DNA of 64,000 nt from DASXTC01 sp036505635. GTDB taxonomy: Bacteria; Acidobacteriota; Polarisedimenticolia; JACPZX01; DASXTC01. The translations under genes and the position numbers were made by a program. The notes beneath the pieces are model-generated. The model made no database searches and had not been told where the DNA came from. It saw only the letters and a program-made list of their open reading frames with translations. Each line of letters begins with the position of its first letter. The stretch's first letter is position 1. Below are positions 57,385 to 64,000 of the stretch, in pieces. The stretch lies in the NCBI GenBank assembly GCA_036505635.1, contig DASXTC010000020.1, positions 52,744-116,743 on the forward strand, read 5' to 3'.

Positions 57385-58296
57385 TCAGAACGGCGAGACG
57401 AGGTGGTTCAGCGGGCCGGCGCCTTTTCCGATGCGACTCGCGTGGCTCACCGCCCTCGACACGTACCGCTTCGCGCCGTCCACGGCATCGGCCAGATCGA
57501 TCCCGCGAGCGAGTTGGCACGCCAGCGCCGTCGAGAAGGTGCAACCAATCCCGTGCGTGTTGTTGGAGGTGATCTTCGTGGAATCGAAAACCGCCATCCG
57601 GACGCCGTCGAACAGCACGTCGATCGCCCGGTTGCCGAGGTGCCCGCCCGTGACGACCACGGCGCGCGCGCCCAGCTTGTGGATGGCGCGCGCGGCCTCC
57701 TTCATGGAGGGAAGGTCGACCACGTTCAGCCCGGAGAGGATCGAAGCCTCCTCCATGTTCGGCGTCACGACGTCCGTCACCGGAATCAGCTTCTCGCGCA
57801 GGGCCGCTATCCCCTTCTTCTCCAGCAGGGGCGTTCCGCTGGTGGAACGCAGCACCGGGTCCAGCACGACGTTGCGCAGGCCGAGAGACTGAATGAGGGT
57901 GGCCAGAATCGTGACCGTCCGCGCGGTCCCGAGCATCCCGATCTTGACCGCGTCGATCTCGATGTCCGAGACGACCGACTCGATCTGCTGCGCGACGAAC
58001 TCCATCGGCAGATCGTAGATGGCCTGGATCCCGACCGTATTCTGGGCGGTGATCGACGTGACGACGGCCGCGCCGTGATGGCGGTAGGCGGCGACCGTCA
58101 GCAGGTCCGCGGCGATCCCCGCGCCTCCGGAAGGGTCGAGCCCGGCGATCGCCAGGATCGTGTGGTTGAGCTCCGGCGCGGTCACGGATCTGACCGACCC
58201 GGCGGTGAGGACCGGAACCGCCGGTTCCGGCAGCCGCGCGCCCCCGGGCGTCCTCATCTTGTGAGACGGGCCCCTCTTCCTGTTGGATCTCGTCAT
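57385..58296 (-). CDS. thiD: Hydroxymethylpyrimidine/phosphomethylpyrimidine kinase
   Basis: A 303-residue ribokinase-fold enzyme phosphorylating HMP and HMP-P in thiamine synthesis. Motifs: ILAIAGLDPSGGAGIAADL, TSITAQNTVGIQAIY, IDAVKIGMLGTARTV, VVLDPVLRSTSG, VVTPNMEEASILSG, VVVTGGHLGN and the anion hole NNTHGIGCTFSTALA. A basic N-terminal extension of about 40 residues is not part of the fold; the ATG overlaps the thiE stop by 4 bases. Confidence 0.92.
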   Translation of the reverse strand: MTRSNRKRGPSHKMRTPGGARLPEPAVPVLTAGSVRSVTAPELNHTILAIAGLDPSGGAGIAADLLTVAAYRHHGAAVVTSITAQNTVGIQAIYDLPMEFVAQQIESVVSDIEIDAVKIGMLGTARTVTILATLIQSLGLRNVVLDPVLRSTSGTPLLEKKGIAALREKLIPVTDVVTPNMEEASILSGLNVVDLPSMKEAARAIHKLGARAVVVTGGHLGNRAIDVLFDGVRMAVFDSTKITSNNTHGIGCTFSTALACQLARGIDLADAVDGAKRYVSRAVSHASRIGKGAGPLNHLVSPF

Positions 58297-58898
58297 CCCC
58301 GCCCTCCGCGCAGTCCGGCCACGGCCTGCCCCATGTCCCCGGCCAGCAGGACGGCCGAGATAACCGCCACGCCGGCGATCGGCAGGCCGGTGAGACGCGG
58401 CAAGGTCGAGAGGTTGATGCCGCCGATGGCGAAGACAGGCGTGCTCACGTTGGAGAGGACCTCCGAGAGCCTCCCCACGCCCGCCGGCGGACCATAGACG
58501 CGCTTCGAGGTGGTCTCGAAGACCGGCCCGAAGGTGATCAGGTCGGCCCCCGCCGACTGAGCCTCCATCGCCTCATCCAGGTTGTGTGTCGAGACCCCTA
58601 TCCGCAGACGTCCTCCCCACAACGCCGCCACATCGGAGGGCGGAAGGCCCGATGCCGGCAGATGGACTCCGGTAACCCCGGCGGCCACGGCCACGTCGGG
58701 GCGCGAGTTCACAAACACCCGCGTACCGGCCGGAACCACCTCCGAGGCCCGCCTCGCGCATCCAAGAAGGGCGGCCGCCGTCAGGTCCTTCTCGCGGATC
58801 TGGATCATGTCGGCCCCGGACCCCGCCACGGACTCGACCAGACGGTTGAGGCTCAGGTCGGGGCGCAGCCGCCGGTCCGTGATGACATAGATGAGCAT
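58293..58898 (-). CDS. thiE: Thiamine-phosphate synthase
   Basis: A 201-residue TIM barrel joining HMP-PP to the thiazole phosphate. Motifs: YVITDRRLRPDLSLNRLVES, ADMIQIREKDLTAAALLG, VFVNSRPDVAVAAGVTGVHL, GVSTHNLDEAMEAQSAGADL, FGPVFETTSKR, and VFAIGGINLSTLPRL. A TenI-like isomerase is a less likely reading. ATG 58898 matches the conserved start; TGGTAACAT lies 11 bases upstream. Coupled to thiD. Confidence 0.88.
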   Translation of the reverse strand: MLIYVITDRRLRPDLSLNRLVESVAGSGADMIQIREKDLTAAALLGCARRASEVVPAGTRVFVNSRPDVAVAAGVTGVHLPASGLPPSDVAALWGGRLRIGVSTHNLDEAMEAQSAGADLITFGPVFETTSKRVYGPPAGVGRLSEVLSNVSTPVFAIGGINLSTLPRLTGLPIAGVAVISAVLLAGDMGQAVAGLRGGRG

Positions 58899-58909
58899 CC
58901 GAGCGCGCG

Positions 58910-58915
58910 ATGTTA
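58910..58915 (-). promoter_or_regulatory. Extended -10 element of thiE-thiD
   Basis: Reads TGGTAACAT on the reverse strand, 11 bases before the thiE ATG; it is divergent from the mqnA element at 58938-58943. Confidence 0.45.
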
Positions 58916-58937
58916 CCACGCCCCGTCAGGGCTCTGC

Positions 58938-58943
58938 TAGAAT
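58938..58943 (+). promoter_or_regulatory. Extended -10 element of mqnA
   Basis: TGCTAGAAT (core TAGAAT 58938-58943), then 8 bases to the mqnA ATG. Confidence 0.5.
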
Positions 58944-58951
58944 GGCCTCCC

Positions 58952-59857
58952 ATGCTCAGGACACGCCTCGCCTCGGTCTCCTACCTCAACGCGCTGCCTC
59001 TGACGTGGGGATTGACGCATGGCGCGCGACGCCCCGGGTTCGAGATCCTCCTGACGCCCCCCGCCGATTGCGCCAGGCTGCTGAGCGACGGGCTCGTGGA
59101 CGTCGCTCTGATCCCCTCGGTCGAGTTCGGACGGATCCCGGGCCTCATCTGGGTCCCGTCGACGGGGGTGTCCTCCCGCGAGGAGGTCAGGTCGGTCCTG
59201 CTGCTGACGCGTGTGCCCCCCGAGAGAATCGAGACTGTCGCGCTCGACGTCAACTCCCGCACCTCGGTGGCGCTCGTGAGGCTGGTCCTCGCGCACCGCT
59301 ACTCCTGCCATCCCCGGATGGAGCCCATGGCGCCCGATCCGGACGCGATGCTCGCGAACCATGATGCGGCCCTGCTCATCGGGGACCACGCGCTCGCCGC
59401 ATCCGTGGAATACGCGCGCGGCGCCTCGGATTATCCCGGAAGGCCCGGCACGCGCGTGCTGGATCTCGCCCGCGAGTGGCACGAGATGACGCGGATGCCC
59501 TTCGTCTTCGCCCTGTGGGCCTGCCGACCCGTCGTCGACGCCGCGGAGATGAGCGCGCTGCTCGACTGGTCCCTCGAGGAGGGCCTCGCCCATATCGACG
59601 ACATCGCCTCGTCGGAGGGCAGCCGGACGGGCCTTCCGGCGCCGGTCATCTCCTCATACCTGCGTCATAACATCAGGTACCGCCTCGGGCCCGCCGAGGC
59701 CGACAGTTTGAGGCTCTTCTACAGGATGTGCCGCGACGAGGGGATCCTGCCCGGCACCGGCGCGAAGGCCGCCGCGGGCTCGGTCAGGGCCTCCGGGGCG
59801 GCTGATCGTCCAGCAATTCGGAGACCCGGAAGAGCGGACAGAAACGATAGCCGCTGA
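58952..59857 (+). CDS. mqnA: Chorismate dehydratase of the futalosine menaquinone pathway
   Basis: A 301-residue periplasmic-binding-like enzyme converting chorismate to 3-enolpyruvylbenzoate. Motifs: LASVSYLNALPLTWGL, PADCARLLSDGLVDVALIPS, VSSREEVRSVLLLTR, VALDVNSRTSVALVRLVL, AALLIGDHAL, DLAREWHEMTRMPFVFALWA and YLRHNIRYRLGPAE. ATG 58952 is fixed by the -10 box and conserved N-terminus. The C-terminal tail overlaps the convergent pyrE gene by 74 bases. It implies menaquinone made through futalosine. Confidence 0.92.
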   Translation: MLRTRLASVSYLNALPLTWGLTHGARRPGFEILLTPPADCARLLSDGLVDVALIPSVEFGRIPGLIWVPSTGVSSREEVRSVLLLTRVPPERIETVALDVNSRTSVALVRLVLAHRYSCHPRMEPMAPDPDAMLANHDAALLIGDHALAASVEYARGASDYPGRPGTRVLDLAREWHEMTRMPFVFALWACRPVVDAAEMSALLDWSLEEGLAHIDDIASSEGSRTGLPAPVISSYLRHNIRYRLGPAEADSLRLFYRMCRDEGILPGTGAKAAAGSVRASGAADRPAIRRPGRADRNDSR

Positions 59858-60364
59858 GGGCCTCCAGGCCCCCTTCCTCGCGATCCACGAGGCAGAGGAC
59901 GGCGACAACGCGGCACCCGATCTCCTCGATCGCGCGGATCGCCTGCAGCGTCGACCCGGCCGTCGTCACGACGTCATCCACGACCACGACCCGGTCACCC
60001 TTGCGCAGGTCCCCTTCGACGCGCCTGCCAGTGCCGTGCCCTTTGGCCTCCTTTCGGCCGATGAAGGCCGACAGGGGGGTCCCCGCCAGGTGGGGCTGAC
60101 CGCAGCCACCGCTCCGGCCATCGGATCGGCGCCCATGGTGAGCCCACCGATCGCGTCGGCTTCGATCCGTTCTCGCTTCAGCGTGTCCAGGGTCACGCAC
60201 GCGACGAGATAGGCGCCTTCGTGGTGTAGGGTCACGAGACGCCCGTCAAGGTAGTAGCTGCTCCTGCGGTCCGAGGCGAGTGTGAAGTCGCCGTGGTTGA
60301 TCGCCCGCTCGCGCAGGAGGTCGCGAAGGCGGGCCCGTCGGCCCTCGGGGGTGTCCGACATCAT
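59784..60364 (-). pseudogene. pyrE: Orotate phosphoribosyltransferase with a frameshift
   Basis: The first part (from ATG 60364) reads LRDLLRERAINHGDFTLASD, SSYYLDGRLVTLHHEGAYLV and IGGLTMGADPMAGAVAAVS; near 60085-60110 the frame is lost and the rest continues in another frame: HLAGTPLSAFIGRKEAKGHG, then the PRPP loop VVVVDDVVTTAGSTLQA and YRFCPLFRVSEL. Restoring one base gives a 193-residue enzyme of normal length. The break is in a C-rich run, so it may be a sequencing or assembly error rather than a true mutation; pyrE is needed for pyrimidine synthesis. The start overlaps the upstream small gene by 4 bases. Confidence 0.88.
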
Positions 60365-60612
60365 GATTCGAGGAGTTTCTTGAGATCCCTCGAGGGATCG
60401 GGGCTTCCCAGGAGCTCCGCGATCCTGTCGTGGTCAACCCTCTTGCCGGCGAGCCGGAGGATCTGGGAAAGGGAGACCTTCCGGTCGAAGAGCCGCTCCA
60501 GGTCTGCACGTTCGGGAACACCACTCAGCAGATCCTGGATGTCGGACGCGCTTCTTTCGAGGGTTGGGAGGCCCTGTGACCGGCGGCGGGCCTGGTGGCG
60601 TCTCAAGTGCAT
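60361..60612 (-). CDS. Small protein of unknown function upstream of pyrE
   Basis: An 83-residue basic and helical protein (SASDIQDLLSGVPERADLER, VSLSQILRLAGKRVDHDRIA, DPSRDLKKLLES). GAGGAGG lies 5 bases before its ATG, and its stop overlaps the pyrE start (ATGA), so it is translated and coupled to pyrE. No family recognised. Confidence 0.65.
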   Translation of the reverse strand: MHLRRHQARRRSQGLPTLERSASDIQDLLSGVPERADLERLFDRKVSLSQILRLAGKRVDHDRIAELLGSPDPSRDLKKLLES

Positions 60613-60729
60613 GCGAGCCTCCTCACACCAGATGCGACCCCCATTCTAGCGCAGACACCCTCCGGCCGTCGACCCCTTTCCCCGGGTGGCGCCATCGTCT
60701 GGATCTTCCTGCGTCCACTGAGTTACTGT

Positions 60730-60758
60730 TTGACTTCGCCTGACCCATCCCCTAGATT
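60730..60758 (+). promoter_or_regulatory. Sigma70-type promoter of the XRE regulator gene
   Basis: TTGACT at 60730-60735 and TAGATT at 60753-60758, 17 bases apart; predicted leader of about 65 bases. Confidence 0.6.
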
Positions 60759-60828
60759 TCAATCCGTTCTTATTCCTGTTGGTTGGCATTCATCATTCAA
60801 GCTTCAGTTTACGGCGTGAGGCGGACCC

Positions 60829-61650
60829 ATGTCCGAAGGGGCGACGGAAGGGATCAACAAGAAGGAGATCGGGGCGAGGATCAAGAGATTGAGGAAAGAG
60901 GCCGGCCTGAGGCAGTGGCAGCTCGCCGAGTTGATCGGCGCCACGCAGCCGGCGATCCACATGTACGAGCGGGGCGTGTTGCCGGAGCCCAAGCGCCTGC
61001 TCGAGCTGGCGCGCATCGGCAACACCAGCGTCGAGTGGATCCTGACGGGCAGACACTGGGAGAACGGTTCGGAGGAAATGCCCAGGGTCTCCGAGGAGAT
61101 CTACCATCTCGCCTTTCAGCTCAAGGAGTACGGCGAGGAGGATCGCGAGGCGATCGAAGCGGCCCTCGAAGTCATCAACCAGGCGGCGAGCGCCATCGGC
61201 AAGTCCCGCGGCGAGGAGGCCGCCCGGATTCCGATCGACGAGATCGCGCGGCATCTCAAGGGCCTTGCCGATGGGACGCTGCAGGCGCTTTCCTCGGCCG
61301 TGCAGATCCACGAGTCGGTCATGCGGGCCCTCAACGCCCAGGGGATCAGCCGGATGCAGCGCTCGGGCGTCTATTCGGGCCAGGATGACCACGACGACGC
61401 GATAGAGCTGTTGGAGGCGGGGGTTCCGGCCGCCCGCAGAAAACGCCCGGCCCGGAGCCGGTCGACGAGCATCGAACCGATCCGGGGACATATATTCAAG
61501 GTCGACGGATCGCTCCTCATCATCAAGGACATCCTGAAAGACAAGGAGCTGCGCGGGGAGTTCGAAGAGAGCCTCGCCCGGCTGAACGGAAAGCTCGAGT
61601 CCAAGAGAGCGAAGGTCCTGAAGATGAAAAAGGCTCAACGCGGCAAGTAA
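60829..61650 (+). CDS. XRE-family DNA-binding regulator
   Basis: A 273-residue protein. Residues 9-65 are a helix-turn-helix of the lambda-repressor type (IGARIKRLRKEAGLRQWQLA, ELIGATQPAIHMYERG, VEWILTGRHW). The remaining 200 residues are long helices of unknown type with a basic linker (ARRKRPARSRS) and a lysine-rich end (RAKVLKMKKAQRGK). It has its own promoter. It precedes a two-component-like pair and may regulate it or itself. Confidence 0.82.
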   Translation: MSEGATEGINKKEIGARIKRLRKEAGLRQWQLAELIGATQPAIHMYERGVLPEPKRLLELARIGNTSVEWILTGRHWENGSEEMPRVSEEIYHLAFQLKEYGEEDREAIEAALEVINQAASAIGKSRGEEAARIPIDEIARHLKGLADGTLQALSSAVQIHESVMRALNAQGISRMQRSGVYSGQDDHDDAIELLEAGVPAARRKRPARSRSTSIEPIRGHIFKVDGSLLIIKDILKDKELRGEFEESLARLNGKLESKRAKVLKMKKAQRGK

Positions 61651-61686
61651 ACCACGACTTCAGCCCCGCACCGAGGTCAAGACAGC

Positions 61687-61803
61687 ATGGAAACCGTCGT
61701 GATGGTCACCATCCTGGCAAGCGCCATCCTGGTGAGCATGGGGCTCGGGGCGCTTGCGATCCTGGGAATCGTCAACCTCGTTTCACGCAACATCCCCAAG
61801 TAG
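61687..61803 (+). CDS. Tiny single-pass membrane peptide
   Basis: A 38-residue reading frame encoding METVVMVTILASAILVSMGL and then GALAILGIVNLVSRNIPK: one hydrophobic helix of about 25 residues with a basic C-terminal end. It sits 36 bases after the XRE stop and 84 bases before the H-box gene, on the same strand, with a weak GAGGT site. Coding status is plausible but unproven. Confidence 0.5.
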   Translation: METVVMVTILASAILVSMGLGALAILGIVNLVSRNIPK

Positions 61804-61887
61804 GACGCGCCGGCGGCCCTGGAAGCCGGGGCGGGGCTTGACAGGACTTGCTTCCCCCGTCGAAGATAGACGCTGGGGAGGCTACGC

Positions 61888-62127
61888 GTGGGTTCAGAAC
61901 CAGACAGCTCCGCGGCCCCGCCGGCGAGCGCGATGCGGGCCGCGCTGAGGACCGTCGCCCACGATCTGGGCAACCTCGCCTCCCGGCTGACGCTGCTCTC
62001 CGCCAACCTTCAGGCCCAGATCCCCGACGAAGGGCGGCGCAGCGAAGCGGTCTCCCTGCTCGAAGACACGGCGATGAAGATCCGCCAGGCCATCGGGAAG
62101 CTGCGTGAGGTGGAGCGCGATGTCTGA
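61888..62127 (+). CDS. H-box (HisKA-like) protein without ATPase domain
   Basis: A 79-residue protein consisting of a disordered start and a dimerisation/phospho-acceptor-like helix pair: TVAHDLGNLASRLTLLSANL with His25 in an HDLGN H-box, then a second helix (SLLEDTAMKIRQAIGKLREV). The HATPase_c domain that should follow is absent; translation stops and the NtrC-type gene begins inside the last codons (8-base overlap). GTG 61888 has GGGGAGG 8 bases upstream. It could be a phosphotransfer protein or a remnant of a histidine kinase. Confidence 0.65.
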   Translation: MGSEPDSSAAPPASAMRAALRTVAHDLGNLASRLTLLSANLQAQIPDEGRRSEAVSLLEDTAMKIRQAIGKLREVERDV

Positions 62128-63508
62128 GACGCGGGCGCGCCTGCTCATCGTCGAGGATGACGCGTTCCTGAGACGGCAGATCGCGTCGTTCTTCGCCGGC
62201 CGGTACGAGATCCTGGAGGCCGCCGACCGCGAGCAGGGGCTCGCCATGCTGAGAGGGGCCGAGGTGGACCTCGTGCTCCTCGACATGCGTCTCCCTCCCG
62301 ACACCGATTCGATCGAGGAGGGCCTGCGCACGGTCGGGGAGGTCAGGCGACTTTCGCCAGGCACACTCACCATCGCCATGAGCGGCGACCAGGACCGCAA
62401 GACCGTCCTGCGCGCGGCCGAGGCCGGGGTCTACGACTTCTTCACCAAGCCGCTCGACATCGCCGAGCTCGAGATCATCATCCGGCGCGCGCTCGAGCGC
62501 CGCCACCTGGAGGTGGAGGTCCGGCGCCTGCGCGAGGAGCTGACCAGGCGCTACGACTTCAGGAACCTCAAGGGAAACAGCCAGCCGATGCAGGCGGTCA
62601 AGAACGCCATCCGCAAGGTCGCGGACAGCAGCGCCACCATCATGATCCGCGGAGATAGCGGCACGGGAAAGGAGCTGGTTGCCCGCGCGATCCACTTCAA
62701 CAGCTCCAGGCGCGGCGGGCGGTTCGTGGCGCTGAACTGTGCCGCCCTGCCCGAGCATCTGGTCGAGGACGAGCTGTTCGGGCATGAGAAGGGGGCCTTC
62801 ACGGGCGCCCTGGCGAGACGGGAGGGGCGTTTCGAGATGGCTGACGGCGGAACCCTCTTCCTCGACGAGGTGGGGACCATCACGGCCGCCATACAGGCCA
62901 AGCTCTTGCGCGTCCTGGAGACTCGCGAGTTCGAGCGCCTGGGAGGCAAGGATACTGTGAGGGTGGACATCCGGCTCGTGACGGCCACCAACCAGGATCT
63001 CGAGAAGGACGTTACAGAGGGCCGCTTCAGGCAGGACCTCTACTACCGCCTCAACGTCGTCTCAATCCAGCTTCCTCCCCTGCGCGAGAGACGCGATGAC
63101 ATCCCGTTGCTCGCGGACCACTTCCTGGATCACTTCTGCGGCGAGAACAACATGCCCCGCAAGCACCTCTCGCCCGAGGCGCTCGAATGCCTGGTGGCGC
63201 ACGAATGGAAGGGGAACGTGCGGGAGCTCGAGCATTGCATCGAAAGCCTCGTGCTCCTCTCCGAGCACAACGTCGTCTCCTCCAAGGACCTGCCCGCGGA
63301 GCTGCGCAACCACTCCCCTGTCGCTGCGGCGGCGGGCATGGCCCTGCCGGATGCGGGGATCATGCTGGAAAAGCACATGGCCGAGTTCGAGCGATCCCTG
63401 ATCTCCAGCGCGCTGGCCAGGACCGCCGGCAAGAAGAAGGAGGCGGCGACGCTGCTGGGCCTCAACAAGGACCAGATGAAGTACCTCTGCCGCAAATACA
63501 ACCTCTGA
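62120..63508 (+). CDS. NtrC-family sigma-54-dependent response regulator
   Basis: A 462-residue three-domain activator. Receiver: acidic pair in VEDDAF, phospho-acceptor Asp55 in LVLLDMRLPP, Lys110 in FFTKPLD. AAA+ domain: Walker A GDSGTGKE (about 178-185), sigma-54 contact loop GAFTGA (225-230), Walker B GGTLFLDEVG, and RQDLYYRLNVVSIQLPPLRE. The C-terminal Fis-type helix-turn-helix ends the protein (KKEAATLLGLNKDQMKYLCR). ATG 62120 overlaps the H-box gene. Targets would carry -24/-12 promoters; none was identified in the window. Confidence 0.93.
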   Translation: MSETRARLLIVEDDAFLRRQIASFFAGRYEILEAADREQGLAMLRGAEVDLVLLDMRLPPDTDSIEEGLRTVGEVRRLSPGTLTIAMSGDQDRKTVLRAAEAGVYDFFTKPLDIAELEIIIRRALERRHLEVEVRRLREELTRRYDFRNLKGNSQPMQAVKNAIRKVADSSATIMIRGDSGTGKELVARAIHFNSSRRGGRFVALNCAALPEHLVEDELFGHEKGAFTGALARREGRFEMADGGTLFLDEVGTITAAIQAKLLRVLETREFERLGGKDTVRVDIRLVTATNQDLEKDVTEGRFRQDLYYRLNVVSIQLPPLRERRDDIPLLADHFLDHFCGENNMPRKHLSPEALECLVAHEWKGNVRELEHCIESLVLLSEHNVVSSKDLPAELRNHSPVAAAAGMALPDAGIMLEKHMAEFERSLISSALARTAGKKKEAATLLGLNKDQMKYLCRKYNL

Positions 63509-63845
63509 TCCCGCCGGCTCTCGTTTTGAGCTCCGCCTTTCCTATTGCCCCGCCCTCTGTGTCTCAGAACGAGACTGCCCCGCGTCCAACCCATCGCTCC
63601 CAGACGAAACACCGTTCCCTGCAATGACTTTCGAGGAGATCGCCGTCCAGTCGATGGCATCGAGAGTGCAAGACGGTCGGGATGCGGGCCGCCTGAACCT
63701 GAGTTCGGGAGGTTCGTCGCCTGCCACGGTCGCGCGAAGGGTCTCACCCTCCCTTCGCCCCGTGTCGTTGGGGGTCCCGCCGACTCACGCGCCGAGCCAC
63801 GGGCGGTTCGGCGTCCGGCGGGATCCCCAGCTCCTACCTCCCGCT
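63509..63845. other. Intergenic region, nothing coding supported
   Basis: Lies between the convergent NtrC-type gene and the last partial gene. An interrupted GC inverted repeat (GGGGTCCCGCCG near 63768-63780 and CGGCGGGATCCCC near 63818-63830) may be a terminator-like structure. No tRNA or gene was recognised. Confidence 0.35.
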
Positions 63846-64000
63846 TCAGCTCAGGGGAACCGTGGGGGGGAGCTTCTCGATGAGATCGAGGTAGGTGGAC
63901 AGGGCGCTGCCCCGTTCATCGAACCGGAGCCGGAAGAGCGCGGCGATCTCCTCCCGATCGATGACCCCATGGTGGTATCCGTCGTAGAGCTGCTGGCCGA
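63846..64000 (-). CDS. C-terminal end of an unrecognised protein (partial)
   Basis: The reverse strand has an open frame entering from beyond base 64000 and ending at TGA 63846-63848. The visible 51 residues include LYDGYHHGVIDREEIAALFR, LRFDERGSALSTYLDLIEKL and the end PPTVPLS. Codon use matches the neighbours and no stop interrupts it. I do not recognise the family. Confidence 0.55.
   Translation of the reverse strand, partial: GQQLYDGYHHGVIDREEIAALFRLRFDERGSALSTYLDLIEKLPPTVPLS

Overview
The window is GC-rich, densely coding DNA with no phage, plasmid, CRISPR, rRNA or recognisable tRNA signal. It reads as ordinary chromosome of a free-living Gram-negative-type bacterium. The best guess is an Acidobacteriota member, probably from a metagenome assembly: TPR, CHAT and HEAT proteins are abundant, there is a small Planctomycetes/Verrucomicrobia-like microcompartment locus, and there are MopE-like and Dictyostelium-like cysteine repeats, a futalosine-route menaquinone gene and an MXAN_5187-type protein. 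This assignment is inference; Myxococcota or a related phylum is not excluded.

Layout. 1-7386: an aryl-CoA degradation operon (SDR, MarR, crotonase, acyl-CoA dehydrogenase, Old-Yellow-Enzyme-like flavoprotein, benzoate/aminobenzoate-type CoA ligase, creatininase-like hydrolase) with 4-base start/stop overlaps, behind a promoter and a perfect MarR-type palindrome; an AhpD/CMD gene runs away from it. 7383-9811: a three-gene adenylating ligase-ACP-acetyltransferase operon. 10032-16144: a binding-protein fusion, a coiled-coil protein, a membrane Ser/Thr kinase, a LysW-like zinc ribbon and a large secreted beta-helix/MopE-like protein. 16514-16837: a small secreted cysteine-rich protein with its own promoter and terminator. 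16916-20929: TPR, O-antigen-ligase-like and AmmeMemoRadiSam radical SAM genes. 21076-32003: a membrane protein, threonine dehydratase, GT-C-like membrane protein, a double-length UvrA, a HEAT-repeat protein and a zinc-finger membrane protein. 31997-37575: a secreted cysteine-repeat protein, a decayed TPR-CHAT gene and its secreted partner.

37669-43922: YchF, SelA, an MXAN_5187-like protein, a TPR lipoprotein, an unknown secreted protein and PurH. 43932-49254: a TPR membrane protein, then a coupled TPR / YHS-like / class II aldolase / BMC-H / three BMC-P operon, which looks like a small bacterial microcompartment whose likely cargo is the aldolase (it ends in an encapsulation-peptide-like helix). 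49410-57065: a peptide-type ABC importer without ATPases, RlmN, and an HtrA protease followed by a pseudo-HtrA. 57385-60612: ThiD, ThiE, MqnA, a frameshifted PyrE and a small unknown gene. 60829-63508: an XRE regulator, a tiny membrane peptide, an H-box-only histidine-kinase-like protein and an NtrC-type sigma-54 regulator. The last 155 bases hold the end of an unrecognised gene.

Themes. Genes within operons overlap by 4 bases (ATGA or GTGA) almost everywhere, so translational coupling is the norm. At the head of transcription units an extended -10 element (TGnTAnnnT) often sits only 8-11 bases before the start codon, pointing to leaderless or nearly leaderless mRNAs. The most unusual items are the compact aldolase microcompartment, the mirror-symmetric CX3C mini-protein, the ligase-ACP-GNAT module, the flavoenzyme-FN3 fusion, the HtrA/pseudo-HtrA pair and the ATPase-less histidine-kinase fragment.
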